Notes: generated by a model not told the origin, from the sequence alone. Numbered from the stretch's first letter, positions 17,335-26,876 are shown. The stretch is DNA of 64,000 nt from Azotobacter vinelandii CA (GCF_000380335.1 NC_021149.1:4516501-4580500); one strand, 5' to 3'. Numbers and translations are program-made.

Positions 17335-18531
17335 TCAGTTCGCCAGGAAGGGAGCGATCATCGGCAGCGCCCAGAAGCGCCGGGCCACCGCCCGGTCGGA
17401 GAAACGCTCCTCGAGACGTCGCGCCATCGCCTGCACACAGGCGTCGCGAGCGGATTCGTCGAGGCCGGCGAGCTGCGCCAGCGCGGCCGCCAGCGCCGCG
17501 GCATCGCCCAGCGGAAAGAGCCTGCCGACACCCTCGACCACTTCCCGCCCGCCGCCGCAGTCGGTGGCGATCAGCGGCACGCCGGCGGCCATCGCCTCCA
17601 GCAGCACCATGCCGAAGGGCTCGTGGTCGGAACTCAGGGCGAAGACGTCGAAGGCCCTGAAGTAGCGCCGCGCCTCGGGAATCTGGCCGAGAAAGCGCAC
17701 CTGGCGGTCGATGCCCAGCGTGCCGGCCAGGGCCTTCAGTTCGGCTTCGAGCCGGCCGCTGCCGAGGATCGCCAGCAGGCTGCCCGCGGGCAGTCGCGGC
17801 AGCGCCTCGGCGAAGCCGCGCAGCAGGGTGGCTTGGTCCTTGTCCGGATGCAGCCGGCCGACGTTGCCGACGATCCAGGCGCCCTCCGGCAGCCCCAGCG
17901 CCTGGCGAGCCGTCCGGCGATCCGGTTGCGTGGCCTGCAAGGCCTGCACGTCGATGCGGTTGTAGAGGGTTTCGATGCGCTCGGCCGGCCAGGCCGGCAG
18001 GCAGGCGCGCATATCGTCGCGCACCGAGTCCGAGACGCCGAGCAGGCTCAGGCGCCGACGGAAGCAGGCGGCGAACAGCCGGCGCGACAGCCGCCGGTAG
18101 TCGTCGAAGGCATGGTGCACGGCGATCACCGGCAGGCTGCCGGCCAGCAGGGCGACGTAGGCCGGCTTGAAGCGGTGGGCGATGCACAGGCGGAAATCGC
18201 GCCCGCGCAGGATGCGCCTCAGCTCGCGGATGGCGGCGAGCTTGAGGCCGCGCACCTCCCGGCTCGAATGGCCGAGGAAGATCACCTCGTCCGAGGCGCT
18301 GCCCAGCTCCGCCTCGCTGGATGGCTCGCCGGTCAGGTAGACGGTGGCGACCCTGTACGGCGTGCCGGCGAACAGTCGCGCGTACTGCCGGGCGCAGTCG
18401 AGGAAGGGGCCGTCGTAGCCATGGCAGAACTGCAGCACCCATGGCTGCGCGGGCGAATGGCCACGCTGCCCGGCGCCCTCCGGCCCGCCCGCCACGGGCC
18501 GTGCGCCCCGCCCCGCATCCCTTTCGCTCAT
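17335..18531 (-). CDS. wapH: GT4 glycosyltransferase of the LPS core
   Basis: A 398-residue GT-B enzyme of family 4. The Rossmann-type second domain has VGNVGRLHPDKDQATLLRGF, and the C-terminal EX7E motif is in SSDHEPFGMVLLEAMAAGVP near residue 300. The N-terminal 25 residues are low-complexity and probably disordered. In P. aeruginosa WapH (PA5004) lies between mig-14 and the carbamoyltransferase gene and is assigned to glucose addition in the core. Here it is directly downstream of the carbamoyltransferase gene (18 bp) with the same relation, which supports orthology. GGGAGCGG precedes the ATG. Confidence 0.83.
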   Translation of the reverse strand: MSERDAGRGARPVAGGPEGAGQRGHSPAQPWVLQFCHGYDGPFLDCARQYARLFAGTPYRVATVYLTGEPSSEAELGSASDEVIFLGHSSREVRGLKLAAIRELRRILRGRDFRLCIAHRFKPAYVALLAGSLPVIAVHHAFDDYRRLSRRLFAACFRRRLSLLGVSDSVRDDMRACLPAWPAERIETLYNRIDVQALQATQPDRRTARQALGLPEGAWIVGNVGRLHPDKDQATLLRGFAEALPRLPAGSLLAILGSGRLEAELKALAGTLGIDRQVRFLGQIPEARRYFRAFDVFALSSDHEPFGMVLLEAMAAGVPLIATDCGGGREVVEGVGRLFPLGDAAALAAALAQLAGLDESARDACVQAMARRLEERFSDRAVARRFWALPMIAPFLAN

Positions 18532-18549
18532 GGGCGACCGCTCCCTTCC

Positions 18550-20304
18550 TCAGACGGCGTCATACCAGTCCATCCCCTCCTTGACCACCAGGATGTCCTC
18601 CATGATCAGGTAGCGCAGGTCCGATCCATAGAACATGTTCAGGGCGTCGGTCGGCGAGCAGATCATGGGTTCGCCACGGCGGTTCAGCGAGGTGTTGAGC
18701 GACACGCCGTTGCCGGTGAGCTTCTCCAGCTCCTTCATCAGGTCGTACCAGCGCGGGTTGTGGCGGCGCTCCAGCACCTGGGCGCGGGAGGTACCGTCCT
18801 CGTGGACCACTTCCGGCACGCGGCTCTTCCATTCCTCGTGGACTTCGAAGGTGAAGGTCATGAACGGCGACGGGTGGTCGACCTTGAGCATCTGCGGCGC
18901 GACGCTGTCGAGCATCGACGGGCAGAACGGCCGCCAGCGCTCGCGGAACTTGATCTGCTCGTTGATCCGGTCGGCGACGCCCGGCACACTCGGACAGCCG
19001 ATGATCGAACGCCCGCCGAGGGCGCGCGGGCCGAACTCCATGCGGCCCTGGAACCAGGCCACCGGATGGCCGTCGACCATGATCTTCGCGATGCGCTGCT
19101 CGACGTTGTCGATCTTCTTCCAGAGCGGCTTCTGCGGGTGCCGCGCGCAGGCGGCGATCACCTCCTCATTGGAGTAGGACGGGCCGAGGTAGACGTGCTC
19201 CATCTTCTCCACCGGCACGCCGCGCTGGACCGAGACGTAGGCGGCGGCGCCGACCGCGGTGCCGGCATCGCCGGAGGCCGGCTGGACGAACAGCTCCTTC
19301 ACCTCCGGGCGGGCGATGATCTTCTGGTTCAGCTTGACGTTCAGCGCGCAGCCGCCGGAGAAGGCGATCCGTCCGGTCTCGCGGATGATGTCGCCGAGGT
19401 AGTGATCCATCATCTGCAGCGCCAGGTTCTCGAACAGCGCCTGCATGCTCGCGGCGTAGTGGACGTAGGGCTCGTCGGCGACGTCGCCCTCGCGCCTGGG
19501 GCCGAGCCACTCGATCAGCTTCGGCGAGAAATAGTAGCCCTTGCCCTTGTCCTTGTAGCGGCGAAAGCCGATGACGTTGGCGTAATCGGTGTTGATGCTC
19601 AGTTCGCCGTTCTCGAACTTGGCCAGCCGCGAGAAATCGTAGCGGGCCGCATCGCCGTAGGGCGCCATGCCCATCACCTTGAACTCGCCGTCGAGCATCT
19701 CGAAGCCGAGGTACTCGGTGATCGCGCCGTACAGCCCACCGAGCGAATCCGGGTCGTAGAACTCCTTGATCTTGTGGATTCGGCCGTTCTCGCCCCAGCC
19801 GAAGAAGGTGGTGGCGTACTCGCCCTTGCCGTCGATGCCGAGGATCGCGGTCTTTTCCTCGAAGCCCGAACAATGGTAGGCGCTGGAAGCGTGCGCCAGG
19901 TGGTGCTCGACCGCCTCGATCCGCACTTTCTTCAGGTCGAAGCCGAGCTGCTGCAAGCACCACTGGATGCGCGTGCGGTAGCGCCTGTAGCGGCGGTTGC
20001 CCATCAGGATGGCGTCCAGCGCCCGGTCCGGGGCGTACCAGTAGCGCCTGGCGTAGTGCCAGCGGGCCTTGTCGAACAGGCTGATCGGCGCGAAGGGAAT
20101 GGCCACCACGTCCACATCGGCGGGCTTGACCCCGGCCTGTTCCAGGCAGAACCGGGCCGACTCGTAGGGCATGCGGTTCTTCGCGTGCTTGTCGCGCACG
20201 AAGCGCTCTTCTTCGGCGGCCGCGACCAGCCTGCCGTCGATGTACAGGGCGGCGGAAGGATCGTGACTGAGGGCGCCGGAAAGGCCGAGAATCGTCAGTG
20301 CCAC
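18550..20304 (-). CDS. wapO: Carbamoyltransferase acting on LPS core heptose
   Basis: A 584-residue carbamoyltransferase of the NodU/CmcH/TobZ type. The N-terminal Kae1-like domain has ILGLSGALSHDPSAAL, the metal-binding EHHLAHASSAYHCS and ILGIDGKGEYATT. The C-terminal YrdC-like region has WFQGRMEFGPRALGGRSI and NTSLNRRGEPM. It uses carbamoyl phosphate and ATP to carbamoylate a sugar. In P. aeruginosa the equivalent gene (PA5005) places the 7-O-carbamoyl group on heptose II. The GTG start at 20304 is preceded by AGAGG. It lies between a two-domain kinase gene (14 bp) and wapH (18 bp). Confidence 0.9.
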   Translation of the reverse strand: MALTILGLSGALSHDPSAALYIDGRLVAAAEEERFVRDKHAKNRMPYESARFCLEQAGVKPADVDVVAIPFAPISLFDKARWHYARRYWYAPDRALDAILMGNRRYRRYRTRIQWCLQQLGFDLKKVRIEAVEHHLAHASSAYHCSGFEEKTAILGIDGKGEYATTFFGWGENGRIHKIKEFYDPDSLGGLYGAITEYLGFEMLDGEFKVMGMAPYGDAARYDFSRLAKFENGELSINTDYANVIGFRRYKDKGKGYYFSPKLIEWLGPRREGDVADEPYVHYAASMQALFENLALQMMDHYLGDIIRETGRIAFSGGCALNVKLNQKIIARPEVKELFVQPASGDAGTAVGAAAYVSVQRGVPVEKMEHVYLGPSYSNEEVIAACARHPQKPLWKKIDNVEQRIAKIMVDGHPVAWFQGRMEFGPRALGGRSIIGCPSVPGVADRINEQIKFRERWRPFCPSMLDSVAPQMLKVDHPSPFMTFTFEVHEEWKSRVPEVVHEDGTSRAQVLERRHNPRWYDLMKELEKLTGNGVSLNTSLNRRGEPMICSPTDALNMFYGSDLRYLIMEDILVVKEGMDWYDAV

Positions 20305-20318
20305 AGGGTCTAGCCTCT

Positions 20319-21776
20319 TTACTCTTCGGTGGTGCGGGCATCCGCTGCCCGAGGTAAGCGTTGGTCGAGCAGCCGGTGCAGGGCCGAATCGGTCGGCCAG
20401 TTGCGCAGAAAGCGTGCACGGTCCTCGGCGAAGGCGCGCTCGAAGCGGGCGCCGCCCTGATGCTGTTCCAGCGCATCCAAGTCGATCAGCAGCCAGCGGC
20501 CGTCCTGCCAGAGCAGGTTGTTGCCCTTCAGATCGCCGTGGCTGATGCGCTCGCGCAGCAGGGCGGCGAACAGCCGCTCCAGCGCCAGCAGCTCCTCTTC
20601 CGGCGGCGCGCCGTCCAGGTACGGCCGAAAGCGCGCGAGTATATCCTGCCCGCCGCAATATTCGGCAATCAGGTAGGCGCGCCCGCGCAGCCCGCAGAAG
20701 CGCCGTTCGAGCACCGCCAGCGGGCGCGGCGTGGGGATGCCGAGAAAAGCCAGGCGATTGCCCGCGACCCAACTGCGCCAGCCACGGCTGGGCCGCCAGA
20801 AGCGTTTGAGCCAGTGGGCGAAGCCCTTGATGTTGTAGCGCTTGACGACCAGGGTCCGGCCGCACGATTCGATCCGTGCCACGGTGGCGGCCCCGCCGGT
20901 CTTGTAGATGTGTCCCCGCTCGATGAGCGCATCCGGGGCGGCCAGCAGCGGGCGCAGCAGGGCCTCGCTGTCGCGGCGCACCGCGCGCAGCCCCATGGGC
21001 CCGCGCTGCACGCTGAACAGGGTGCAGTCGCGGCCGAGCTTGGCGAGGAAGTCGCGCAGGCGCCAGCGGCGCACCCTGGCAACCTCCTTGAGCAGCGCCT
21101 CCAGCGGCAGGGCGTGCTCGCCGTTGACCAGCAGGTAGTGCACCAGCAGTTCCTCGATGAAGGGCTCGAGCTCGGCCGGGAACTGGGCGAAGAAGGCGCC
21201 GAGGTTCTCCAGCACCCGCTCGCGCGACAGCGGCCTGCCGGGCGTCTGTGCCTGCACCGCAGCGCCGTCGACCACGTACAGCCGGCCCGCGTGGCGCAGC
21301 AGGTTGTCCAGGTGCATGTCGGCCTGCCAGAGTCCCGCGGCGTGCAGGCCGGCGATGGCGGCCAGAGCCTCGCCGAGTACCGCCCGCTGGCCGTCGGACA
21401 GCAGCGGCTCGTCCTCCACCCGTTGCCAGGCCTCGTTCAGGCCCTGGGCCTCTTCGAGATACTCGAACAGCAGCCAGCCGCCCTCGCCCTCGGCCAGCCC
21501 CTCGGCGAGCAGGCGCGGCGTGGCCTGCCGCTGGGCGGCGAGCAGGTGCACACCCTTCAGCTCGCGCTGGAAATGCCGCGACGCCTTGTCGCCGACCAAA
21601 AGCTTGGCCAGCACCCGCTGGCCGCGCCACTCGCCGCGACCGACATAGCGTTGTCCCGGCAGCACGCGCAGCAGGCTGTCCAGACGCAAGTCGGCCGGTC
21701 CGGCGGCGTCGGCCAATTCGACGAACAGTGGCAGCTCCGGCTGGCGGCCGGCCTTTCTCAACTGGCGCAGATTCAT
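20319..21776 (-). CDS. Tandem LPS-kinase-like protein (PA5006 type)
   Basis: The 485-residue protein contains two copies of the LPS/Kdo-kinase fold. The first has a Lys in RVLAKLLVGDK near residue 58, AAGLWQADMHLDNLL with the catalytic Asp, and LYVVDGAAV. The second has TLVVKRYNIKG, ERISHGDLKGNNLL and WLLIDLDALE, the better preserved active site. This tandem design matches PA5006 of P. aeruginosa, between the carbamoyltransferase and the other core kinases, and points to phosphorylation of core heptose. AGGAG lies 9 bases before the ATG. The stop is 14 bp before the carbamoyltransferase start. The first domain may be regulatory, since its Asp lies in ADMHLDN rather than HGDxxxxN. Confidence 0.82.
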   Translation of the reverse strand: MNLRQLRKAGRQPELPLFVELADAAGPADLRLDSLLRVLPGQRYVGRGEWRGQRVLAKLLVGDKASRHFQRELKGVHLLAAQRQATPRLLAEGLAEGEGGWLLFEYLEEAQGLNEAWQRVEDEPLLSDGQRAVLGEALAAIAGLHAAGLWQADMHLDNLLRHAGRLYVVDGAAVQAQTPGRPLSRERVLENLGAFFAQFPAELEPFIEELLVHYLLVNGEHALPLEALLKEVARVRRWRLRDFLAKLGRDCTLFSVQRGPMGLRAVRRDSEALLRPLLAAPDALIERGHIYKTGGAATVARIESCGRTLVVKRYNIKGFAHWLKRFWRPSRGWRSWVAGNRLAFLGIPTPRPLAVLERRFCGLRGRAYLIAEYCGGQDILARFRPYLDGAPPEEELLALERLFAALLRERISHGDLKGNNLLWQDGRWLLIDLDALEQHQGGARFERAFAEDRARFLRNWPTDSALHRLLDQRLPRAADARTTEE

Positions 21777-21852
21777 GCGTGATACTCCTTTCCATGCTGT
21801 CGCCCCGACAGCCTTCCCTGTCCCCGGTCCGGCGCGAAGGCGCTACGCTCGC

Positions 21853-22593
21853 TCATTCGCGCCCCTCGAAATACTTCAGGATCTGCCGGATGCGCGCCTT
21901 GTCCCCATCGGCCAGCCGGCGGCACCGGCGATACTGCAGATAGAAGCGCAGGCGCTGGGTGCGCGACAGCTCGTACTTGGCCACCTTGTCCAGGCAGGCC
22001 AGGTCCTTGACGATCCGCCAGCACAGCCAGTGGCCCCACCAGAAGCCGCCCATCGGGCAGTCGATGAGAAACAGCCGGCCCTCGTCGTCGACCAGCAGGT
22101 TGCGCCACTTCAGGTCGTTGTGGACGAAGTGGTGGTCGTGCATGGTCCGGGTCGCCCTGGCCAGTTGGCGGCTGACGATATCCACCCAGCGCGGATCGGC
22201 CAGGCGCGGGTCCTTGTCCCTGGCTAGCCGGGCCAGATCCCGGGTGTCCGGCAGCTCGCGGGTGATCAGGGCGCCACGCAGAAAGGCCCCCCCGCCGTCG
22301 CGCTCCAGCCCCCAGGCGGCCGGGGAGGCGGCCGGAATGCCCCACTTGGCGAAACGCTTGAGGTTCTGCCATTCGGCCTTGACCCGCGGCCGCCCCAGGT
22401 AGCGGCGCAGCCCCTTGCCCGCCGAACGGTAACGCTTGACGTAATAGCGCACGCCGGCGACTTCGACGCGGATCACGTCGGACAAGGGATCTTTCGAAAC
22501 CCGCTCGCCCTCCAGGGCGAAGACCGCGTCCAGGTTGGCGAAGGCCGCGGCCGCCGCGGGCTCCAGAGCGGGGTCCAGTTGCCAGGCGCTCAT
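21853..22593 (-). CDS. LPS core heptose kinase-like protein (WapP/WapQ type)
   Basis: A 246-residue kinase-fold protein with VRYYVKRYRSAGKGLRRY (nucleotide-binding Lys), MHDHHFVHNDLKWRNLL (catalytic Asp in HNDLKxxN) and LFLIDCPMG (metal-binding Asp). PAO1 has two small kinases here (PA5007 and PA5008, wapP/wapQ) besides WaaP; this window has one, and I cannot say which is kept. The ATG at 22593 overlaps the waaP stop as ATGA, so translation is coupled. A 76-bp spacer with a small perfect hairpin (GCTGTCG/CGACAGC near 21795-21811) precedes the next gene. Confidence 0.85.
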   Translation of the reverse strand: MSAWQLDPALEPAAAAAFANLDAVFALEGERVSKDPLSDVIRVEVAGVRYYVKRYRSAGKGLRRYLGRPRVKAEWQNLKRFAKWGIPAASPAAWGLERDGGGAFLRGALITRELPDTRDLARLARDKDPRLADPRWVDIVSRQLARATRTMHDHHFVHNDLKWRNLLVDDEGRLFLIDCPMGGFWWGHWLCWRIVKDLACLDKVAKYELSRTQRLRFYLQYRRCRRLADGDKARIRQILKYFEGRE

Positions 22594-23405
22594 AGCGGAT
22601 TGCCCTCCGCCGCCTTGCGCCGGAAACGCGCCAGCAGCCGCCCGGCCCGGACTTCCAGGCGGGCGATCAGGCTGGCCTCCTCGCGCAGCACCTGGCGCAG
22701 CGGCCGGCGGAAATAGCCGCGCAGAAAACGCAGCTTGTCGCGCCGGGTCAGGCCGATGTCCAGCGCCGAGAAATACAGGGCGGCCAGATCCTTGTCGCGC
22801 CAGCGCCGCGGCGTGCGCGCCCGGGTCTGCGCGCGGTGCAGGTCGATCAGCGACAGACGCAGGCTGCCGGGCTCGATCGGCCGGTCGGTGTGCAGCAGGA
22901 AGTGGCAGATATAGCAGTCGCGATGGTTCACCCCGGCGCGGTGCATGTCGGCGGTCATCCGCGCCACCTCGGCGATCAGCGCGTGCTTCAGGCGCGGTGC
23001 CGGCGGCCGGCTCGGCCAGTCGAGGCAGAAATCCTCCAGGCTGACGGTCGGCGCCAGTTCCTCGGTGATAAGGAAGGAGTGCCGGCACGCCGGGTTGCCG
23101 CCGCGCTCGCCGAAGGCCACCGGCGTCATGCTCGGCACCCCCGCCTCGGCCAAGCGCCGGAGCGCCGTCCACTCCTGGGCGGCGCCGAGCACCGGTGCCT
23201 TGGCGGTCAGCAGGTTCTTGAGGATCTCGCCCCAGCCGGTGCCGCGGTGGATCTTGACGAAGTAGCCGCGCCCGGCCACCTCGACGCGCAGGGTGCGACG
23301 AGCCTCCAGTTCGCGGTAGACCCGGCCCTGCAGACGCTCGACCTCGACGAAGGCATCGCGCCCGGCCCAGAGGGACTCGAAGGGCTCGGAAAGAATCAAC
23401 TGCAT
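22590..23405 (-). CDS. waaP: LPS core heptose I kinase
   Basis: The 271-residue protein matches WaaP/RfaP in length and motifs: GRGYFVKIHRGTGWGEILKN with the nucleotide-binding Lys, the catalytic NHRDCYICHFLL and LSLIDLHRAQ. It phosphorylates heptose I of the inner core, a modification essential for viability in P. aeruginosa and needed for outer-membrane stability. ATG 23405 gives the family N-terminus MQLILSEPFESLW; an upstream extension was discarded. It follows waaG by 91 bp and overlaps the next kinase gene. Confidence 0.95.
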   Translation of the reverse strand: MQLILSEPFESLWAGRDAFVEVERLQGRVYRELEARRTLRVEVAGRGYFVKIHRGTGWGEILKNLLTAKAPVLGAAQEWTALRRLAEAGVPSMTPVAFGERGGNPACRHSFLITEELAPTVSLEDFCLDWPSRPPAPRLKHALIAEVARMTADMHRAGVNHRDCYICHFLLHTDRPIEPGSLRLSLIDLHRAQTRARTPRRWRDKDLAALYFSALDIGLTRRDKLRFLRGYFRRPLRQVLREEASLIARLEVRAGRLLARFRRKAAEGNPL

Positions 23406-23496
23406 GGATATACATCCCTGTAGGAGCCAGCTTGCCGGCGATCCGCAGCGCACCATGCCACCGCCAGCGCGCTGGCCCCGCGATCGGACGAAGGTT

Positions 23497-24621
23497 TCAC
23501 GCGCCCTGCTCCGTCAGGATCAGATCGGCGGCCCGCTGCGGCATGGAATAGAGGTCGGCGGTTCCGGCGTAGGCCAGGCCGTTGCGCCGATAGAGCGCTC
23601 GCTGCCCATCGTCTTCGAGCATCGCGGCGAGCGTCCGGTTCAGGCGCTCCTGCTCGAAGGGGCTGGGCAGCACCTGCCCGCAACCCGCCTCGGCGATGTA
23701 GTGGGCATAGCCGCAGACATCGGTGACCAGCACCGGCAGTCCGGCGACCAGCGCCTCGAGCAGCACGGTACCGGTGTTCTCGTTGTAGGCCGGGTGGATC
23801 AGCAGATCGGCGCCGAGCAGAAAGCGCGGGATGTCGCTGCGCCCCTTGAGAATCTCGACCCGCCCGGACAGGCCGAGCGCCTTGATCTGCAACTGGAAGG
23901 GGCGCGGATCGTCCTGGCCGATGGCGATCAGCCGGGTGCGCTTCTTCAGGGCGCCGGGCAGCGCGGCGAGCGCCTTGAGGCTGCGGTCCAGCCCCTTGGT
24001 CTTGAAGCCGGAGCCGATCTGCACCAGCAGCAGGTCGTCCCCGGCCAGGCCGAACTCGCGGCGGAAGTCGGCGCGGATCACGTCCGCATCGGGCGGCGCG
24101 CGGCGGTCGGCGGAGATGCCCGGAGGCAGCAGGTGGAAACGCTCCGCCGGCGTGCCGTAATGCTTGACGAACAATGGTTGCTGCACTTCGGAGATCATCA
24201 ATATGCGTGTCTTCGCCTGCGGCGCGAACACCGCGCGCTCGTAGCCGGCGAAATGCCGGTAGCGCCCCCACAGGCGATAGAGCGGGTTGCGCAGGGTCTG
24301 CGCCTTGTCCTCGTAGCAGGGGTCGGCGGCGTAGTAGACGTCCAGCCCGGGCATCTTGTTGAAGCCGACCACCCGGTCCACGGGACGCCGCGCCAGGTCG
24401 GCCCGCACCCAGGCGGTGAACTTCTCGTTGCGGCGGTGGTTGAACAACGCCCTGATCGGCGCGATCAGCACCTCGAAGCCCGGCGGGGTCTCGCCCTCCC
24501 AGGACATGCTGTAGACACGGATGGCGTGTCCGCGCTTCTGGCATTCCAGGGCGATGCGCATGAAGTCGCGCTGCAGCCCGCCGAAGGGAAAGTACTTGTA
24601 GAGGATGAAGGCCAGCTGCAT
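23497..24621 (-). CDS. waaG: LPS core glycosyltransferase WaaG (GT4)
   Basis: A 374-residue GT-B enzyme that adds the first outer-core hexose to heptose II. It begins MQLAFILYKYFPFGGLQRD, with the family-typical YFPFGGLQRD loop. The C-terminal domain has LLVQIGSGFKTKGLDRSL and the EX7E region AYNENTGTVLLEALVAGLP. Family members of this size are peripheral inner-membrane proteins on the cytoplasmic face. It lies between waaC (70 bp) and waaP (91 bp), the standard Pseudomonas order waaF-waaC-waaG-waaP. Confidence 0.95.
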   Translation of the reverse strand: MQLAFILYKYFPFGGLQRDFMRIALECQKRGHAIRVYSMSWEGETPPGFEVLIAPIRALFNHRRNEKFTAWVRADLARRPVDRVVGFNKMPGLDVYYAADPCYEDKAQTLRNPLYRLWGRYRHFAGYERAVFAPQAKTRILMISEVQQPLFVKHYGTPAERFHLLPPGISADRRAPPDADVIRADFRREFGLAGDDLLLVQIGSGFKTKGLDRSLKALAALPGALKKRTRLIAIGQDDPRPFQLQIKALGLSGRVEILKGRSDIPRFLLGADLLIHPAYNENTGTVLLEALVAGLPVLVTDVCGYAHYIAEAGCGQVLPSPFEQERLNRTLAAMLEDDGQRALYRRNGLAYAGTADLYSMPQRAADLILTEQGA

Positions 24622-24691
24622 CAGCGAGTCCTGTCGATGGAAACATGGATCGGCGCCGGGCGCGCGGGCGCGACGCGAGGAGCCGGCCCGC

Positions 24692-25756
24692 TCAGCATCG
24701 GCAGGCCGCCTCGTCCAGCAGCGCCTGCAAGGCGCCGGCCACCCGCCGCGGATCGATGCGACTGAAGCACACCGGCTGCTCGCGGCTCAAATCCAGCCGG
24801 CGGCGGTCCTCCTCGGTCGGCCGGTAGCCGCAGGTCTTGCGCAGGCAGGGCACGCAGGCCGGGTAGTCGCTGGTCAGGCGGCGCTGGTGACGACCGTAGG
24901 CGCCGGTCAGGCGCGGATCGGTCGGGCCGTAGAGGGAGACAGTCGGCACATCCAGCGCCGCCGCCAGGTGGCCGAGGCCGGTGTCCACCGCCACGCAGGC
25001 GCTGGCCCCGGCGAGAATCCCGGCGATGCCGGCGAGGTTGATCCGGGGCAGCACCTCGACCGACGCCAGCCCCTCGGCGATGCGCCCGGCGCGGTCCCGC
25101 TCCACCGCATTGCCCCAGGGCAGGCGCACCGCCCAGCCCGCACTGCCCATGCGTTCGGCCAGCTCGCGCCAGTAGCTTTCCGGCCAGTGCTTGCTGTCCC
25201 AGGTGGTGCCGTGCAGGAACAGCAGGTAGGGCGCGCCGTCCGGCACGGCCAAGCGGTGGCGGTCCAGTCCGTAGTCGCCGACCGCCGTCGGCGGCGGATA
25301 GCCCAGCGCCTGGGCGAACAACTGGCGCACCCGCTCCACCGCGTGCTGTCCCCAAGGCACGGGATAGCGCCGCCCATAGAGGAGACTGGCCAGCGGCTCG
25401 CGCGCCGAACGGCGATCCAGCCCGGCCACCGGCGCGCCGCCGAAGCGGGTCAGCCAGGCGCTTTTCAACAGCCCCTGGGCATCGATCACCAGGTCGTAGC
25501 GGCCCTCTCCCAGGGTCTGGCGAAAGCGCCGCCATTCGTCACGGGTGGTCGCCTGCCAGGGACTCCGGCGCCAGCGGCGGATGGCCACGGGAATCACCCG
25601 CTCCACGGCCGGATGCCAGGCGGGAATCTCGGCGAAGCCCTCCTCCACCACCCAGTCGAAACGGATGCCGGGCAGCGCCCGCGCCGCGTCGGTCAGGGCC
25701 GGCAGGGTATGGATGACATCGCCCAGCGAGGAGGTCTTGATCAGCAGTACGCGCAC
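24692..25756 (-). CDS. waaC: ADP-heptose:LPS heptosyltransferase I
   Basis: A 354-residue GT9 enzyme that adds the first L-glycero-D-manno-heptose to Kdo2-lipid A from ADP-heptose made by HldE. Family segments are MRVLLIKTSSLGDVIHTLPAL at the start, YDLVIDAQGLLKSAW, LLFLHGTTWDSKHWPESYW and VDTGLGHLAAALDVPTVSLYG in the C-terminal ADP-heptose site. The start is GTG, immediately after the waaF stop (TGA-GTG), indicating translational coupling. Confidence 0.95.
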   Translation of the reverse strand: MRVLLIKTSSLGDVIHTLPALTDAARALPGIRFDWVVEEGFAEIPAWHPAVERVIPVAIRRWRRSPWQATTRDEWRRFRQTLGEGRYDLVIDAQGLLKSAWLTRFGGAPVAGLDRRSAREPLASLLYGRRYPVPWGQHAVERVRQLFAQALGYPPPTAVGDYGLDRHRLAVPDGAPYLLFLHGTTWDSKHWPESYWRELAERMGSAGWAVRLPWGNAVERDRAGRIAEGLASVEVLPRINLAGIAGILAGASACVAVDTGLGHLAAALDVPTVSLYGPTDPRLTGAYGRHQRRLTSDYPACVPCLRKTCGYRPTEEDRRRLDLSREQPVCFSRIDPRRVAGALQALLDEAACRC

Positions 25757-26806
25757 TCAGTGCTCCTGCGGCCGGGGGGCGGGCAGAGGATCGCCGGCGA
25801 GACGCTGGAGGGCGTCCAGCACTGCCCGGGGCGCCAACTGGCGCAGGCAGTCGTAGTGGCCGAAGCGGCAGGTGCGCTCGAAACAGGGACTGCAGTCCAG
25901 GCCCAGGCGGACGATCTCCACCTGCTCGGCCAGCGGCGGGGTGAACTGCGGCGAGGTGGAGCCGTACACCGCCACCAGCGGACGGCCCAGCGCGGCGGCC
26001 ACGTGCATCAGCCCGGAATCGTTGGACACCACCGCGTCGGCGCAGGACAAGAGGTCGAGCGCCTCGGCGAGGCTGGTTTCCCCGGCCAGATTGGCCACCG
26101 CCTCCTGCAGCCCGGGCGCCAGGGCCGAGCGGATCGCCTCGCCGACCGGATGGTCGTTCTTCGAGCCGAACAGCCAGACCTGCCAGCCGGCGCGCAGCTT
26201 GGCCTCGGCCACCGCGGCGTAGTGCTCGGCCGGCCAGCGCTTGGCCTCGCCGAATTCGGCGCCGGGACAGAGCGCCAGCAGCGGCCGGCCGAGGCGCAGG
26301 CCGAATTTCCGCAGCGCCGCCGCCCGGCTCTGCGGCTCGATGCGCAGGGCCGGGCGCGGATAGGGGCGCGGCAGCTCGGTGCCCGGCGCGAAAGCCAGGG
26401 CCATGAAGCGCTCGATCATCAGCGGATAGCGCTTCTTGTCCAGCCGGCGGATGTCGTTGAGCAGGACGTAGCGCATCTCGCCGCGCCAGCCGGTGCGCCT
26501 GGGGATACCGGCGAAGAACGGCACCAGGGCCGACTTCAGCGAGTTGGGCAACAGGATCGCCTGGTCGTACTGCCCGGCCAGCGACCTGCCGATGCGGCGG
26601 CGGCCGGCGAGGTCGAGCACGCCGTGGCCGAACGGGAAGCTCAGCGCGCGGCGCACCTCGGGCATGCGCTCGAGGATCGGCCGGCTCCAGTCGGGCGCCA
26701 GCACGTCGATCGCGCAGTCGGGATGGCGCTGCTTCAGGCAGACGAACAGGGTCTGCGCCATCACCATGTCGCCGACCCAGCTCGGGCCGATGATCAGAAT
26801 ATTCAT
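25757..26806 (-). CDS. waaF: ADP-heptose:LPS heptosyltransferase II
   Basis: A 349-residue GT9 enzyme that adds the second heptose. It starts MNILIIGPSWVGDMVMAQTL, has ALCPGAEFGEAKRWPAEHYA and SNDSGLMHVAAALGRPLVAVYG, and ends with the family C-rich segment (CSPCFERTCRFGHYDCL). The ATG at 26806 matches the family N-terminus; no strong ribosome site is visible. The upstream in-frame extension was dropped. It follows ilvE by 124 bp and abuts waaC. Confidence 0.95.
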   Translation of the reverse strand: MNILIIGPSWVGDMVMAQTLFVCLKQRHPDCAIDVLAPDWSRPILERMPEVRRALSFPFGHGVLDLAGRRRIGRSLAGQYDQAILLPNSLKSALVPFFAGIPRRTGWRGEMRYVLLNDIRRLDKKRYPLMIERFMALAFAPGTELPRPYPRPALRIEPQSRAAALRKFGLRLGRPLLALCPGAEFGEAKRWPAEHYAAVAEAKLRAGWQVWLFGSKNDHPVGEAIRSALAPGLQEAVANLAGETSLAEALDLLSCADAVVSNDSGLMHVAAALGRPLVAVYGSTSPQFTPPLAEQVEIVRLGLDCSPCFERTCRFGHYDCLRQLAPRAVLDALQRLAGDPLPAPRPQEH

Positions 26807-26876
26807 GAACGGAAAGCCGGACTGCAGGACGGGTTGGCCGCGATGGCGGCGCGAGCCGCCGTCGATGTCGCATCGG

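Noticed and set aside
17278-20313. 1011-codon plus-strand frame opposite wapH and the carbamoyltransferase gene
   Set aside because: It spans two real minus-strand genes and their junction, with no recognisable domain.
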